Shown here: piece by piece, positions 19,059-29,528 of the stretch
How the letters are laid out: every line of letters starts with the position of its first letter
How positions within the stretch are numbered: the first letter of the stretch is position 1
DNA from: Rhizophagus sp. LPA8_4_AMF
Taxonomy: Eukaryota; Glomeromycota; Glomeromycetes; Glomerales; Glomeraceae
DNA: 35,893 nucleotides
Direction: 5' to 3'
Assembly (NCBI GenBank): GCA_021464525.1
Contig: JADRCO010000367.1
Location: forward strand, 1 to 35,893
The notes under the pieces: model-generated
Told to the model about the DNA's origin: nothing
The model's database searches: none
Seen by the model: the letters and a program-made list of their open reading frames with translations, nothing else
Translations under genes and position numbers: made by a program

Positions 19059-19067
19059 AATTGTGAG

Positions 19068-20719
19068 TTTATTTTCTTAATAAACAACCATTGAATAAAT
19101 CTAAGTCATATTTTATTCTTTTTTTACTTTATTTGAGTTATTCAAAATTTTTTAATTTTATTTGACGTGTAACTTGATTTACATTTACCGTTAACTTGTT
19201 TTTGAAAATAATTTAAGAGGGAGCTTTTATTTTTTGAATTAAATTTTTATATAAAGGAATTATTTAAGTTTATTAATAAAAATTTTTGTAATTTTATATA
19301 TTCTATTATTATTGAAATTGAGGACACAAAAAACAAAATGATCAGCAATCATATGATACATTACCAATCAAAATGTGTAATTTTTATATATAGAATCGAA
19401 CACGTCTTGATTTTAACAAAGTCATAGTTAGTTTATTACTCAAATAGTATAATGTCATGTATATAATGACGTGACTATTATAAACATATTATGATTTATA
19501 TCTTACTCATTATAGTCAATCATGAATCATCACAATTTAAGTGATACATAATTAAAATACATAAAATAGCTTTATTCTCTTATAATCCTCTTTCCTTTCT
19601 TACTCTTTTTCGCTTTTCTTTTTCTTTTTCTTTTTTTTTGTTAAGTATGGTAAGAGGTAAGGTACAACCAACTCCGCATCAACATTTCAAAACCGACTAA
19701 ACTCCACTTTGAAAAGTTAAAACCATACTTAAACAAATTTTTAATGAAATTTGAGTAGAGAAACCTGTGTTTATTGCTCGATCGTCTTTCCCACATTACG
19801 TATATATACGTACGTATTTTATGTATGTATGTACATAGTACGTATTGTGTATATATGTAAACCAAATAATTAGATGGGGGAATGAGAAAGCTTATTTTTG
19901 ATTTTACAAAAATAATTTCTTTCTTGTTCTGATGCGCTTGTGCATTTTTTTTTATTTGTTTTGATTTTTTATGTAAATAATTTTCTTTTATAATTTTTCT
20001 TTCTTGTTTTGATGCACTTGTGCATAAGTAGTAGTATCTGGGGCCAGAACATAACTAAAAAAACACAGTTTATATATAGAAATCGAAGAAAAAGGGTCGT
20101 GTATGTTGTTATATATCTATATGTCCGAACTTCTCTGCTCAATTTTTTGTTCTTAACTACCCAAGTATTATTTTACTTTATTTTAACTTTATTAATTATA
20201 AACTGGTTGTAACACATCAGGTAAGCGGTTTCTTTTTTTCCCTGAACGAAGCTTGTCACCTCTACGTGGTGTTCAGGAGAAACAGTTGTAGGTTAATCTA
20301 CCATACATCTGTCCAAGAGCAAGCAATAATTTTAATTTTAGATTTCTGCGCCATTTTGTATTGAATATCACATAAGAATGTTTATTCATTAAGTTGTGTA
20401 GAACATGATGTGAAAATCGAAGGAGTTATAAAAAGAAATGTTAAAATTCACTTTCAATTATTGAATATGTTTTAAAAATAACTAACAGAAAAAAAACTAC
20501 TTTCACTTTTAAATTAAATTTCATAGTTTGAGTTGGATACTAAAGATCATGGTGTTGTAACTTTAACTCTCTTTTTTTAAAAAAAATATAAATAAAATTA
20601 ATAATAATTGAAAAGGTTTAAGAATATTTTAGAATTTTCAATGAGGAAAAATATAATTTTGCAATATTATTTATTATAAAAAGAAATCAATTATACTAGT
20701 TATAAAAAATATTATACTA
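19068..20719. other. Spacer with simple repeats, no gene
   Basis: A/T-rich. It includes pyrimidine runs (19575-19640), a TACG-type microsatellite (about 19795-19860), a 30-bp direct repeat spaced about 80 bp apart (about 19916-19945 and 19997-20026, TTTCTTTCTTGTT.TGATGC.CTTG) and a hairpin at 20241-20279. Confidence 0.55.
20241..20279. repeat. Nested hairpin
   Basis: CCTGAAC pairs with GTTCAGG, enclosing CACC..GGTG around TCTACGT. The two stems share bases at the right side. This could be a structured RNA or an element end; no other sign of either. Confidence 0.45.
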
Positions 20720-22174
20720 TTATACTAAATACTTTGTAGTTCTAAATTCCCTAATAATACCCATTTTCTTATAATTTTCAATCTTTATTTTCATATATTC
20801 TTTTAAATCCCCAGGGTGACTAGTAATAACTAATGAAAGTGATTTTTGTGGTATACGATCTTTCCAGTTTGTAAAAAATTCCTCTAATTCTTCAAAAAGC
20901 TTTCAAATGTTTTAAGACCTTCCAAACAACCCAACCTATACTTAAACCATAAAAATTATTTTGTGCATATTTTGTCAACCCCTTAAAGAAGGATTCAAGA
21001 TCAAAACATCCATTAATGAATTGAAATCTGAAGATTTCTAAATATTGACAATTATTTAGGATTAATTTAAAAGTTTCATATTCATCCTCCTCAAAGACTA
21101 TGGATAAGATTTTAAGGTTTGGACAAAATTTAGCTATTACCAAATTTATTGAATTACCAGGATTTTCATATATATCTAATTCTATCAAGTTTCTTCCATT
21201 AATTTCTAAAAATTTAACAAAAAATTCGGCTTTTGGTAATGAACAAGGAAATTTCAAAATTTTTAATTGTGAAAAATGAATGTATTGAAACTGATCAAAA
21301 TCAAGAAGTGAATTCTTTTTTAAAAGCATTTCAAGTACTTGTAAATTTTTAAACTTAGCTAAAGGTATATAACATCCATCTAATAGTAATTCGGTTAATG
21401 TTAAAGAAAATTTAATCAATAAGGGGAATATAAGTATATGACATTTACATTATCAATATATTCATAAGTAAAGTATTGAAAAAATATGCTTTTAGATTAT
21501 TTTGTGAAGAAATTAATTCTTTTAATCCATCTGAAGTAAAATGAACAAATCTTACATATAATGATTGAATATTATGACATATTTGAGATAATTGATAAAA
21601 AAATTCTGAACAAATATTTGAACAACACAATAATTTTGTAAGATTTGTTAAACAGACTATCGATTTAGGTGGATTAATAGACACAAAATATTTATTGATG
21701 GGGTATTCTGAATAATAATCCAAAGATCTCAATGATGAAACCTGATTCATAATCATTTTTAATAATTCTTGTAATAATAAGCTTTCGTTATATCCAGAAC
21801 CTCTTAAATCAGAAGGAAATCTTTCAATCATTTGATAGAATCCATGCATTGTAATATCTTTTAAATTATGGGTAATTGAACAATGGAGATTTTCGAGTTT
21901 GAGTTAGATTGATAATGAAAAAGTTTTTCTTTTGTAATAAATCCTTTGATTCATCAGGAAGAAAAGTAATTAACGTACTAATAATTGATGATGATACATG
22001 TGATTCAAAAATATGATGATAACTTTGAAGATTCCAACTATCTCTCCACAAAATTCTGACGGCAATTTCACAGAGTTGACGATTAACTAATAAACATGAA
22101 TATAAGGTATTTTTATCCTCTTCTAAATATTCAAATATACAATTAAGACAATCAGCAATAAGTTGACAAGGCAC
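20720..22174 (-). pseudogene. F-box / leucine-rich-repeat-like protein, decayed
   Basis: The N-terminus (22174 downward) reads as an F-box: LIADCLNCIFEYLEED..TLYSCLLVNRQLCEIAVRILWR, about residues 4-45. F-box proteins link a substrate, bound by their C-terminal part, to SCF ubiquitin ligases. The C-terminal text is LRR-like (LTNLTKLLCC, FKNLQVLEMLL, LKILKFPC, LIELDIYEN, PNLKILSIVFEED). The pieces lie in different frames: 22174-21866, then 21849-21445, then 21419-20892, then a final piece from about 20898 to a stop at 20722-20720 (LEEFFTNWKDRIPQKSLSL, ending TTKYLV). The expected ATG is GTG. At least three shifts are needed, one in the T run near 20895. Members of this family are numerous in these fungi, and this copy looks non-functional. 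Confidence 0.78.
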
Positions 22175-22217
22175 TTTTTTTTCAAAAAGAAATATGTTTC
22201 TGCGTTACAGGTTTGGG

Positions 22218-22231
22218 TATAAATATATATA
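22218..22231 (-). promoter_or_regulatory. TATA-like box of the F-box locus
   Basis: TATAAATATATATA lies about 45 bases before the former start codon at 22174, a plausible core-promoter position on the minus strand. Confidence 0.4.
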
Positions 22232-22808
22232 GAAAGGGTAAACTATTTTACCGTAAGAGGCTGTGACATTTATTACGTAATATCCATTTATTATAAGCCG
22301 TTAATATGATACGTATTTGGTAAAATCTAAAGGTTTCGTGAAATATACATGAAAATCGGCATATGCAAATTTCTATTTAATAGTTACACATAACAAAATT
22401 CTACTATACTTACTATACTCAACAGAACATCAGTATATTCTTTTAAAACTAATCAGATGAAATTAATTATGCAATACCAAGCTAAAAAAATCAAAGTGAA
22501 GTTGTCGAATTATAAACCTTAGATAAGGGTCCGATTATTAAAGAATAAATGCTAGGTTACTTTAAAAATTCTTCTCAACAAGTTATAATCCCGAGATTAA
22601 ACTTTACTTGTCTTACAATTCCCCCATGTGATCCTTTACTTCGTTAAACACTGCTAATTTCAACATATTTAATAGGCAAAGGAGACATGATAGTTGTCGA
22701 TGTTATGGTGAAAAAGTTTATCAAAAAATGGGCTGTGTAAGTATTTCTTAAATTTATCTTACCTAATTTATTCAATATAATATGACTAGCCACATAGTTT
22801 CAATGTAT
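22232..22808. other. Spacer, no gene seen
   Basis: A/T-rich sequence between the F-box locus and the 253-bp inverted-repeat element. No supported coding region. Confidence 0.5.
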
Positions 22809-23061
22809 GGCCACACAAATTTGATTTTTCGGTTCACGTCACCCGGCCGGGTTAGTTTTTGTAAAACTTCGAAAAAAAATTTATATATTGTTTATTATAA
22901 AAATTTGCCGGGTGGACTTTTTTAAAAATTGAGAAATTTTTTTTATACGTTTTTTTGTATTTTTTAAGGGGTCATGTAAAATTTTCTATTATAAAATCAG
23001 GTCCCCGGGTCGATTTCAAATTTCAATGTTACGTGAACCGAAAAATCAAATTTGCTTGGCC
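22809..23061. mobile_element. 253-bp terminal-inverted-repeat element (MITE-like)
   Basis: The ends 22809-22842 and 23028-23061 are inverted copies (31 of 34 positions), starting GGCCA and containing AAATTTGATTTTTCGGTTCA. Inside, GC-rich words (ACCCGGCCGGGTTAG, GCCGGGTGGAC, TCCCCGGGTCG) alternate with long A/T runs. It codes for nothing. No convincing target-site duplication; the flanks are TAT and TTA. Confidence 0.8.
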
Positions 23062-23611
23062 TTAATTCATTATGTTTATTTTTTAAGAAATAAATTAAAG
23101 TTGGAAACTTTCTCTAGAAGAATCAGGTATTGTATTAATCCAAGTTTAGGCAAATGATAAGAGCGAATATTAGGATCTGATGAATCATCAGCAGTCTGCA
23201 ATTTTCAGATAGCTAATTGGATATCTTGTTAATAAATAACAATTATGTGTCAATAGATATAGCTGACATTAAGATTAGTAAATTATTACTTCACTAAAAT
23301 CAAAGAAATTATAGTTCAGTAACATATAACAATTTAAAATTTTTTATTTATCGTAAGAATAAACCATTTCATCTGATAAATCTAAAAAAGTCGCAACCTT
23401 AATAATTTAATCAAACAATTAATTGGTATTATAATTCAAAATTCAGTAATAGTAATAGTGTAATATTTATGTAATGTAGACCTAAAAATCTAAATCTCTT
23501 AAACTCTTACCGAAGTGAAAAATATTTTATTAATATTAATGGATTATAAATTTACATCTAAATATCCCTTTTTTATTTTATTGTTATATAAGAGTTGTTT
23601 TAATTATACAA
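23062..23611. other. Downstream flank of Sel1 copy 3, duplicated at 11634-11935
   Basis: From about 23285 the text follows the spacer after the broken Sel1 copy 2. No gene. Confidence 0.6.
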
Positions 23612-24634
23612 TTATTTCTTTGAAAATTCTAGTAATTTTTTTTGAGCATTATGATACTCTTGTTCGGCCGACTTTTTGTACCAGTAAATTGCCTGATCTA
23701 TATTTTTTTCAATTCCATTCCCATTTTCATACATCAAAGCAAGATTATATTGAGCATATTTATTTTTTAAATTTGCTGCCATTGAATATAATTCAAACGC
23801 CTTTTTCATATTAATATCAGTTCCAAACCCTTCTTCATAACACCATCCTAAATAAGTTATTCCATTCGTACTTCCTAATTCCGTTGCCTTTTGGTATGAT
23901 TCAAATGCTTTTTGTTTATCAACATTAGTTCCAACTCCATCCTCATAACAAATTCCTAGATTATTTAATCCATTTAAATTCCCTAAATCCGCAGCATTTC
24001 GATATAATTCAAATGCCTTTTCCTTATCAATATCAGTCCCAACTCCAATATCATAACAATAACCTAAAAGATTCATTCCACTTGAGTATCCTTTTTCTAC
24101 TAATTTACTAGATAATTCAAAAGCTTTTTCATAATTTTTATCACATCCCTCTCCATCAATATACATAACAGCAAGATCAAGTTGTGCTGCATTATTTCCT
24201 AAATTCGACGCTTTTTGATATAATTCAAATGCTTTTTGTATATTAATATTAACTTCAATTCCATTATAATTAAAATATCCAAGAAAATAAATAGAATTTG
24301 AATTATTTTGATTATTTAATAACCATTCATAAAATTCTTGTAAATTTATTTTAAGATTATTAATATAATCATGAACATGTCTTTTTATTATAATTTCTTC
24401 CTTTCCTTCATTTACTTCTTTAAAGAAGATATTAAATAATTCATTTATTACAATATTTAAATCTTCTTCAAAAATATTTTCATGAATATTTTGTGTTGTA
24501 GGTTCTATTTCTTTTATATTCATTTTATTATTGAAATTTTGAATAATTTGAAGTAATTCTTTATTTAATAATTTGTTATTATCAATATTATCCATAATAT
24601 CCGTGTTATCCGTATTAATTTTCTTGTTTAACAT
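23612..24634 (-). CDS. Sel1-repeat protein (copy 3, intact)
   Basis: 340 residues from an ATG at 24634-24632. The N-terminal 60 residues are Asn/Asp-rich and end in the family block PTTQNIHENIFEEDL, followed by a helical segment to about residue 115 (EWLLNNQNNSNS). Six Sel1 repeats follow, for example NGLNNLGICYEDGVGT and NGITYLGWCYEEGFGT. Two central repeats (about residues 215-285) are of a different subtype from those of copies 4-6, so the gene has its own internal repeat history. The last repeat plus cap (EYHNAQKKLLEFSKK) matches the broken copy 2. No kinase, signal peptide or membrane motif. Likely a scaffold for protein-protein contacts. Its promoter has the family TATA-like stretch and CACTGCAG box. 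Confidence 0.93.
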   Translation of the reverse strand: MLNKKINTDNTDIMDNIDNNKLLNKELLQIIQNFNNKMNIKEIEPTTQNIHENIFEEDLNIVINELFNIFFKEVNEGKEEIIIKRHVHDYINNLKINLQEFYEWLLNNQNNSNSIYFLGYFNYNGIEVNINIQKAFELYQKASNLGNNAAQLDLAVMYIDGEGCDKNYEKAFELSSKLVEKGYSSGMNLLGYCYDIGVGTDIDKEKAFELYRNAADLGNLNGLNNLGICYEDGVGTNVDKQKAFESYQKATELGSTNGITYLGWCYEEGFGTDINMKKAFELYSMAANLKNKYAQYNLALMYENGNGIEKNIDQAIYWYKKSAEQEYHNAQKKLLEFSKK

Positions 24635-24706
24635 TGCAAAATAATAAAAAATAAAAAGTACAAAATTTATTTGTACAAAATATATTTATATATATTTTTT
24701 CGCAAC

Positions 24707-24750
24707 ATATTTATTTACTTAGTGTACAGTAACACTGCAGTGAATTATTA
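24707..24750 (-). promoter_or_regulatory. Family promoter segment of Sel1 copy 3
   Basis: ATATTTATTTAC (24707-24718), then AGTAACACTGCAGTGAATTA (24728-24747), about 70-115 bases before the ATG. The same pair occurs upstream of copies 4, 5 and 6. Confidence 0.5.
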
Positions 24751-24992
24751 ATGCGGATAACGCAGATCAAAAAGACTGTTTATCCAAAAATCTTATCCCG
24801 TAATTTTGTTGGTAATGCGTTATAAATTTTTTTTGGAAATTGCTAAACATCGCCTGGGTGATTGTCGCCTGACCCTATCACGTGATTATTGGTTTTAAAT
24901 TTGATTGGCTAATCAGTATAAACATTTAACGTTTATTTGTTTATCAGATAAGTTTTTATTTTTTCTTTAACCCTTCGCTCAAAGCTTCGCTC

Positions 24993-25215
24993 AAGGTATG
25001 TTTTTATTTTTTTTTTATTTTGTTTTTTTCTTTTTGTTTGTTTTTACAGTTTGTTCTTTACTAACTTTTTTTGTTCTTTTTAGGTTCTTTGACCCTTCCG
25101 GTTTTACAATTAAGGTATGTTTCTTATTTTTTTTTTTTTATTATTTTCGCTTATTACATTTCGTTCCTTTACTAACTTTTCCCTTCGTTTTTATTCCTTT
25201 CTTTCGTTCCCCTTA
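24993..25215 (+). other. Two consecutive intron-like segments
   Basis: Plus strand: CTCAAG|GTATGT, then CTAAC and TTCTTTTTAG at 25083; a small 29-base exon-like piece (GTTCTTTGACCC..ATTAAG); again |GTATGT, then CTAAC and CCCCTTAG at 25215. Both have the same order of donor, branch word and acceptor, and sizes of about 90 and 103. The piece may be the transcribed start of the element, or a duplication that by chance resembles introns. Confidence 0.35.
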
Positions 25216-25960
25216 GTTATTCGTTCTTTTTCGGTCCTCTTCGTTTTTTTCCGCATCCTTTCGTCCCCTTTCATTTTTTTCGTTCCTTTTTATTCTCTTT
25301 TATTTTTTTCGTTCCTTTCCTCCTTTTTTCTTTGTGTTTTCTTTCGTCCCCTTTCGTTCTTTTCGTCCCTATTCATTTCCCTTTGTTCTTTTCATTTTTT
25401 TTTTGTTTTCCCTTTCATTATTTTTTTTTCATTTCCCCCTTCATTATTTTTGTATCTCTTTTTATCCCCACCATTATTTTTATTTTCCCCTTCATTGTTT
25501 TCGTTTCTCTTCATTTCCCCTTCCTTTCTTTTTGCTTCTGTACGTCCCTCCTCCCTCCTTTTCGTCTCTTTCTTTTCACTTTGTTATGTCCCATCGCTTC
25601 TTTTCGTTGCCCCTCCTTTCTTTTCGCTACTTTACGTTCCCCTACTTTCTATTTGCTTCTTTTCGTTCTCCCTTCCTTTCTTTCACTTATTTATGATCTA
25701 TCTCCTTTCTTTTTACTTCTTTACATTCCCCCTATTTTCTTTATGATTCTTTACGTTCCCCCTCCTTTCTTTTTGTTTCTATACGTATCCCTTCCTTTTT
25801 TTTTGCTTCTTTTTGTTTTCCTCGTTCTTTTCCATTCACACCTTCGTTTATTTTGTTAATCTTTTTGCCCTCATATTACCTTTTTGTTTCATTTCACTTT
25901 TTTAATGTTGTTTCTATTTTTTTTAATTCTTCTTTTTTTATTTTCATTATTAGGTTTCTT
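25180..25960. repeat. Pyrimidine (C/T) tract of degenerate TTTCGTTCCCC units
   Basis: Nearly 800 bases of almost pure pyrimidine on the plus strand, with variants of CCTTTCTTTTCGTTCCCCC every 20-30 bases. All frames across it give only Phe/Ser/Leu/Pro-rich text, so the long open frames here are artefacts. The other strand resembles the purine repeat at 14435-14645. Such tracts can form triplex (H-DNA) structures. Confidence 0.8.
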
Positions 25961-26236
25961 TATGTCATTTCTCGTTAAAAAATTAAATTAATTTTTAATA
26001 AAAATGCGTAGCTACATAAATTTTTTTGTAAAAAAAAAAAAATTTGTTAAATCATGAGTATCGTACAAGGACTCAAAAAAAAATTTTTTCCAGTGATACT
26101 GTAATCATTTGATCAAAAAGATGGCGTTCAAATTTTAAACCCATATTTTTATATTATAACTCATGTGACTTATTCGAAAAAAAACCCCCCAGGCGATGAT
26201 CGCCCAGGCGACATTTAGTAATACCCAAAAATTTTT

Positions 26237-28051
26237 TATTTCATGAATAATATTAATAATATTATGGAAAAACTAAATTAATAAGAATTTGGAAAATATT
26301 TTATGAATATTGTGAGTAGAAAAAAAAAATTTAGTTACTTCGAAGGTTTCGACAGGCAAATAGTCAAATAAAATAGGTTTTATAGTATTCAAATAAAAGA
26401 AATTTCGATACATTAGGAAATAAGTTTTACTTGATTAAGTAGTGTTTATTATTATAATATTGAAATAAAAATTATAAAACGAGCAAAGACAATGCAAAAA
26501 CATTTTTAATAATGGACGTTCGCGCTCAATGTCGCAGAAAGGAAAACTATCAATCCTAGAATTGAATATGAATGCTAAAAGTGTTAATGTGTTGTTGAAG
26601 AGAAGATTAATGAAGAATAATAACAATTTTAGAAATTCAGACAGTCCCGGGATTTTATTTAAATCCGGCGCAAGAAAGAGGAACAATATATAAGATATTT
26701 AACAAAGATGACTTTCACCGATCACTATTATGATCACATCAATTGTTCAAGATTTTGACCGATTATAATTTATTTGCTATGTTATAATTTTTTGAAAAAA
26801 ATTAATAGTCGTTCGTAAAAAAACAATGTATTTTTTTTTATTACCTAAGTTTGTTAAACTATTTAACCAATTTAATAATATTTTTATTGGTCCTGTATCT
26901 GCTCTTATTCTAAATTAAGCAACATTTTATCGTCGAAGTGTATTTCTATGTATTATTAAAAATAAAAAAAGATTTTTTTTTTTTTGCATGAAAAAAAGAA
27001 TAATTCATAGATTTTAACCGAGCGAGATAATTTATGAATTATTATTAATTTATTCAATAAAATATTTTATTTCCTTTTTTTTTAAAAAAAAATAGTCAGT
27101 CACATGAGGAACGAAAGAAAGAAAATTAAATAGAATAATAAGAATTGTAAAATAAAGGAGAAATATGAAAATAAAAAAAAGGCAAGAAAAAGGAGAGCAC
27201 ATTCGCTACATCCAAGGATAAAGTCTAATTTGAATTTAATAATTTCTAGTCATCTTTACAATACATTTTGAGGATATTTTTGGGACGTTTTCAGATTTTA
27301 TAATATAGGCAAATAGTATGAATAAAATCTTAAATGGTCCAGTTTCCGGGAATTATCTTCTGATAAAAGAGCTTTAAAGAGCGTATTAGTTAGCTAATTA
27401 TTGCAATTAGGATGATAATAGATATATTCTACAAAAAAATTTGTAATGGCAAACAGCGATTCGATCAGTTTTATAAGGTTAAGCTTTAATACTTAATTAT
27501 TATAAATATAAACTCGTGTTATCTGGAATTTTAGAAATATAGGATATATCCGATAGTATACTGTGATTGGCGAATACGCGAGAAAATAGAAATAAGTTTG
27601 TATTCATTAATCGTTGATAGATATGCTGGAATTGCAATTTACTGACAAGAACAATGGTAGTCTAACTAGAGCATAATATAATTCAAATTTCACAAAAGTC
27701 CACAATATGAAAACTCAATGTTTATGTTTTTTGTATCTTTCACCTAAATTGTAACGATAGAATAGTAATGATGGTAATGATGATGGTATACTTAATCTCA
27801 CAATACTAATTATAATCAAAATGAACAACTTAAAAAGTATTCTTTTGTTATTAAATCCAAAGTTTTGTTACAATAAAAAATCAGTTTAACTAATAGAATT
27901 AATAATGTTCCTTTTTATAACGTGAGTATCAATTAATTAAATAAGATAGAATTCTTATATTGTAGTGAAAAAGTTATTTTACTAATCTATTTTCGTTAGT
28001 ATTAAATGTATTAATTCCAATATTATTATTAAACTTAAACAAATTTACAAT
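26237..28051. other. 1.8 kb without a supported gene
   Basis: A/T-rich. A short G+C-richer patch at about 26510-26700 reads on the minus strand as an 83-codon frame with no family; I consider it chance or a relic. No inverted repeat was noticed. Confidence 0.5.
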
Positions 28052-28843
28052 TCATTCAGTTAGAAGTTCTTTTAATTTATCTTGAGCAAATTTATCCCCT
28101 TGTTCGGCAGATTTTTTATACCAATAAATTGCCTGAAATATATCTTTATCAGTGCCTTTTCCATATTCATACATTAAAGCGAGATTATATTGAGCCAAAT
28201 TATTCTTCAAATTTGCTGCTTTTTGAAATAATTCAACTGCCTTTTCATTGTCAACACTAGCTCCAATTCCTTTATCATAACAATATCCTAAAAGATTCAT
28301 TCCACTTGAGAATCCTTTTTCCGCTAATTTTTTAGATAATTCAAAAGCTTTATCATAATTTTTTTCAACACCTTCTCCATCAATATACATATTTGCAATA
28401 TTATATTGAGCCATAATATTTCCTAAATTTGTTGCTTTTTGATATAACTTGAGTGCTCGTTGCCTATTAACATTGACTTGAATTCCATAATAATTTAAAT
28501 ATCCAAGTAAATAATTAGAATTTGAATCGTTTTGATTGTTTAAAAACCAATCATAAAATTCATGTGAATCCAACTTATGATTATTAATATAATCAATGAC
28601 ATGTTGTTTTATTACAATTTCTTCCTTTCCTTCATTTATTTCCTTAAAACAAAGATTAACCAAATCATCAACTACAATACCTAAATCTTCTTCAAAAATA
28701 ATTTCTTTAATATTTTGAGTTGTAGGTTCTTCTTCTTTTATATCTATTTTATAAAAATTTTGAATAATTTGAGATGATAATGAAATTTGAGTATTTGATG
28801 AATCAACATTATTTGAATTTGAATTAAGTTGTTTATCAGACAT
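28052..28843 (-). CDS. Sel1-repeat protein (copy 4, short form)
   Basis: 263 residues from ATG 28843-28841 (MSDKQLNSNSNN). N-terminal Asn/Ser-rich part, the block PTTQNIKEIIFEEDLGIVVDDL, a helical segment ending YDWFLNNQNDSNS, then four Sel1 repeats and the cap DKFAQDKLKELL. Compared with copies 5 and 6, two central repeats are missing, probably by unequal exchange between repeats. It is the first of three head-to-tail copies at 28.0-33.0 kb and shares their start (MS-K-QLN) and upstream region. The predicted product is a small soluble solenoid protein with no enzymatic motif. Confidence 0.93.
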   Translation of the reverse strand: MSDKQLNSNSNNVDSSNTQISLSSQIIQNFYKIDIKEEEPTTQNIKEIIFEEDLGIVVDDLVNLCFKEINEGKEEIVIKQHVIDYINNHKLDSHEFYDWFLNNQNDSNSNYLLGYLNYYGIQVNVNRQRALKLYQKATNLGNIMAQYNIANMYIDGEGVEKNYDKAFELSKKLAEKGFSSGMNLLGYCYDKGIGASVDNEKAVELFQKAANLKNNLAQYNLALMYEYGKGTDKDIFQAIYWYKKSAEQGDKFAQDKLKELLTE

Positions 28844-28908
28844 TATAAAGTAATTTTAAATAAGGGATAGGGGAGGGGGGGAGAACAATAGCATGTTTTT
28901 TTCGCAGC

Positions 28909-28955
28909 ATATTTATTTAACTGTATCAAGTATGGTGACACTGCAGTTAAATTAT
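28909..28955 (-). promoter_or_regulatory. Family promoter segment of Sel1 copy 4
   Basis: ATATTTATTTAA (28909-28920) and ATGGTGACACTGCAGTTAAA (28932-28951), both also found upstream of copies 5 and 6. They lie about 65-110 bases before the ATG on the minus strand, where the first reads as a TATA-like TTAAATAAATAT. Confidence 0.5.
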
Positions 28956-29528
28956 GTAGATCATCTTTGTGTCACCGCAGCAAATTTTTTGTGTCGTAGT
29001 TTTGTCTTTTGTGTCGATCTTGTTATAGCCTTTTTTCATGAACAAATTTGTTAAAAACTTATTAACGAACATTCTATTATTATTACAAAGTAATGACGTT
29101 AAATAATTGATGTTTAATTTTTGTAGTCCTATTTAAATTTTTACAAATCATAAAACCTTTTCAGTTGAAAGGAAAAGTCTAACATTTATCTGGTAATGAT
29201 AATAACACTAATAAAAGTTAATTCAAATGATTATATAAACCCACTATTCGCTTATTGTAATAAATAAAGTTCATAAAAAATAAATTGTAACTCAATCATA
29301 AAAAATTATCCATAATTATGTAAACTTAATAAATATGTGCTTAAAATTCTATAAATGAAAAATATTCTATAATATTAATAAAATCATTATAATTTGTATC
29401 TTATTATTGTATTCAATAGAATGAGAAGCCCTTACTATTTTTGGTGGGAAAAATTCTAATGAAGTTAATAACTATAGTAAAGTAAAATACTGTAGTTACA
29501 GTATCCACTAAATAAACCTTTGAATTTA
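28956..29528. other. Spacer between Sel1 copies 4 and 5
   Basis: No gene. The part at about 29265-29500 matches 31060-31310 (for example GAATGAGAAG.CCTTACTATTT), so it belongs to the duplicated unit. Confidence 0.6.

Larger units (their letters stand above)
24826..26236. mobile_element. 1.4-kb inverted-repeat-bounded element with pyrimidine tract
   Basis: The left end (24826-24871, with CTAAACATCGCCTGGGTGAT and TCGCCTG) and the right end (26190-26236, antisense CTAAATGTCGCCTGGGCGAT and TCGCCTG) are inverted copies of about 45 bases. Weaker similarity goes further inward (a CACGTGATTAT / CACATGAGTTAT pair, then GGTTTTAAATTTGA). Between them are intron-like signals (24993-25215) and a T/C-rich tract to about 25960. 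No transposase is encoded. The size and ends suggest a non-autonomous DNA transposon carrying a transcribed-looking segment. Confidence 0.65.

Noticed and set aside
18909-19094. Short frames on both strands across MITE copy 2 (and 7852-8193 on the minus strand across copy 1)
   Set aside because: Palindromic element ends give open text in both directions; no start context, no relation to a host gene.
24998-25859. Several overlapping long plus-strand frames of 72-209 codons rich in Phe, Ser, Leu and Pro
   Set aside because: They arise because a C/T tract has no stop codons in any frame. Composition is that of the repeat, three frames are open at once and no domain appears.
26435-26686. Minus-strand 83-codon frame
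   Set aside because: No family, no splice or promoter context; the moderately G+C-rich patch may be a relic but cannot be supported.
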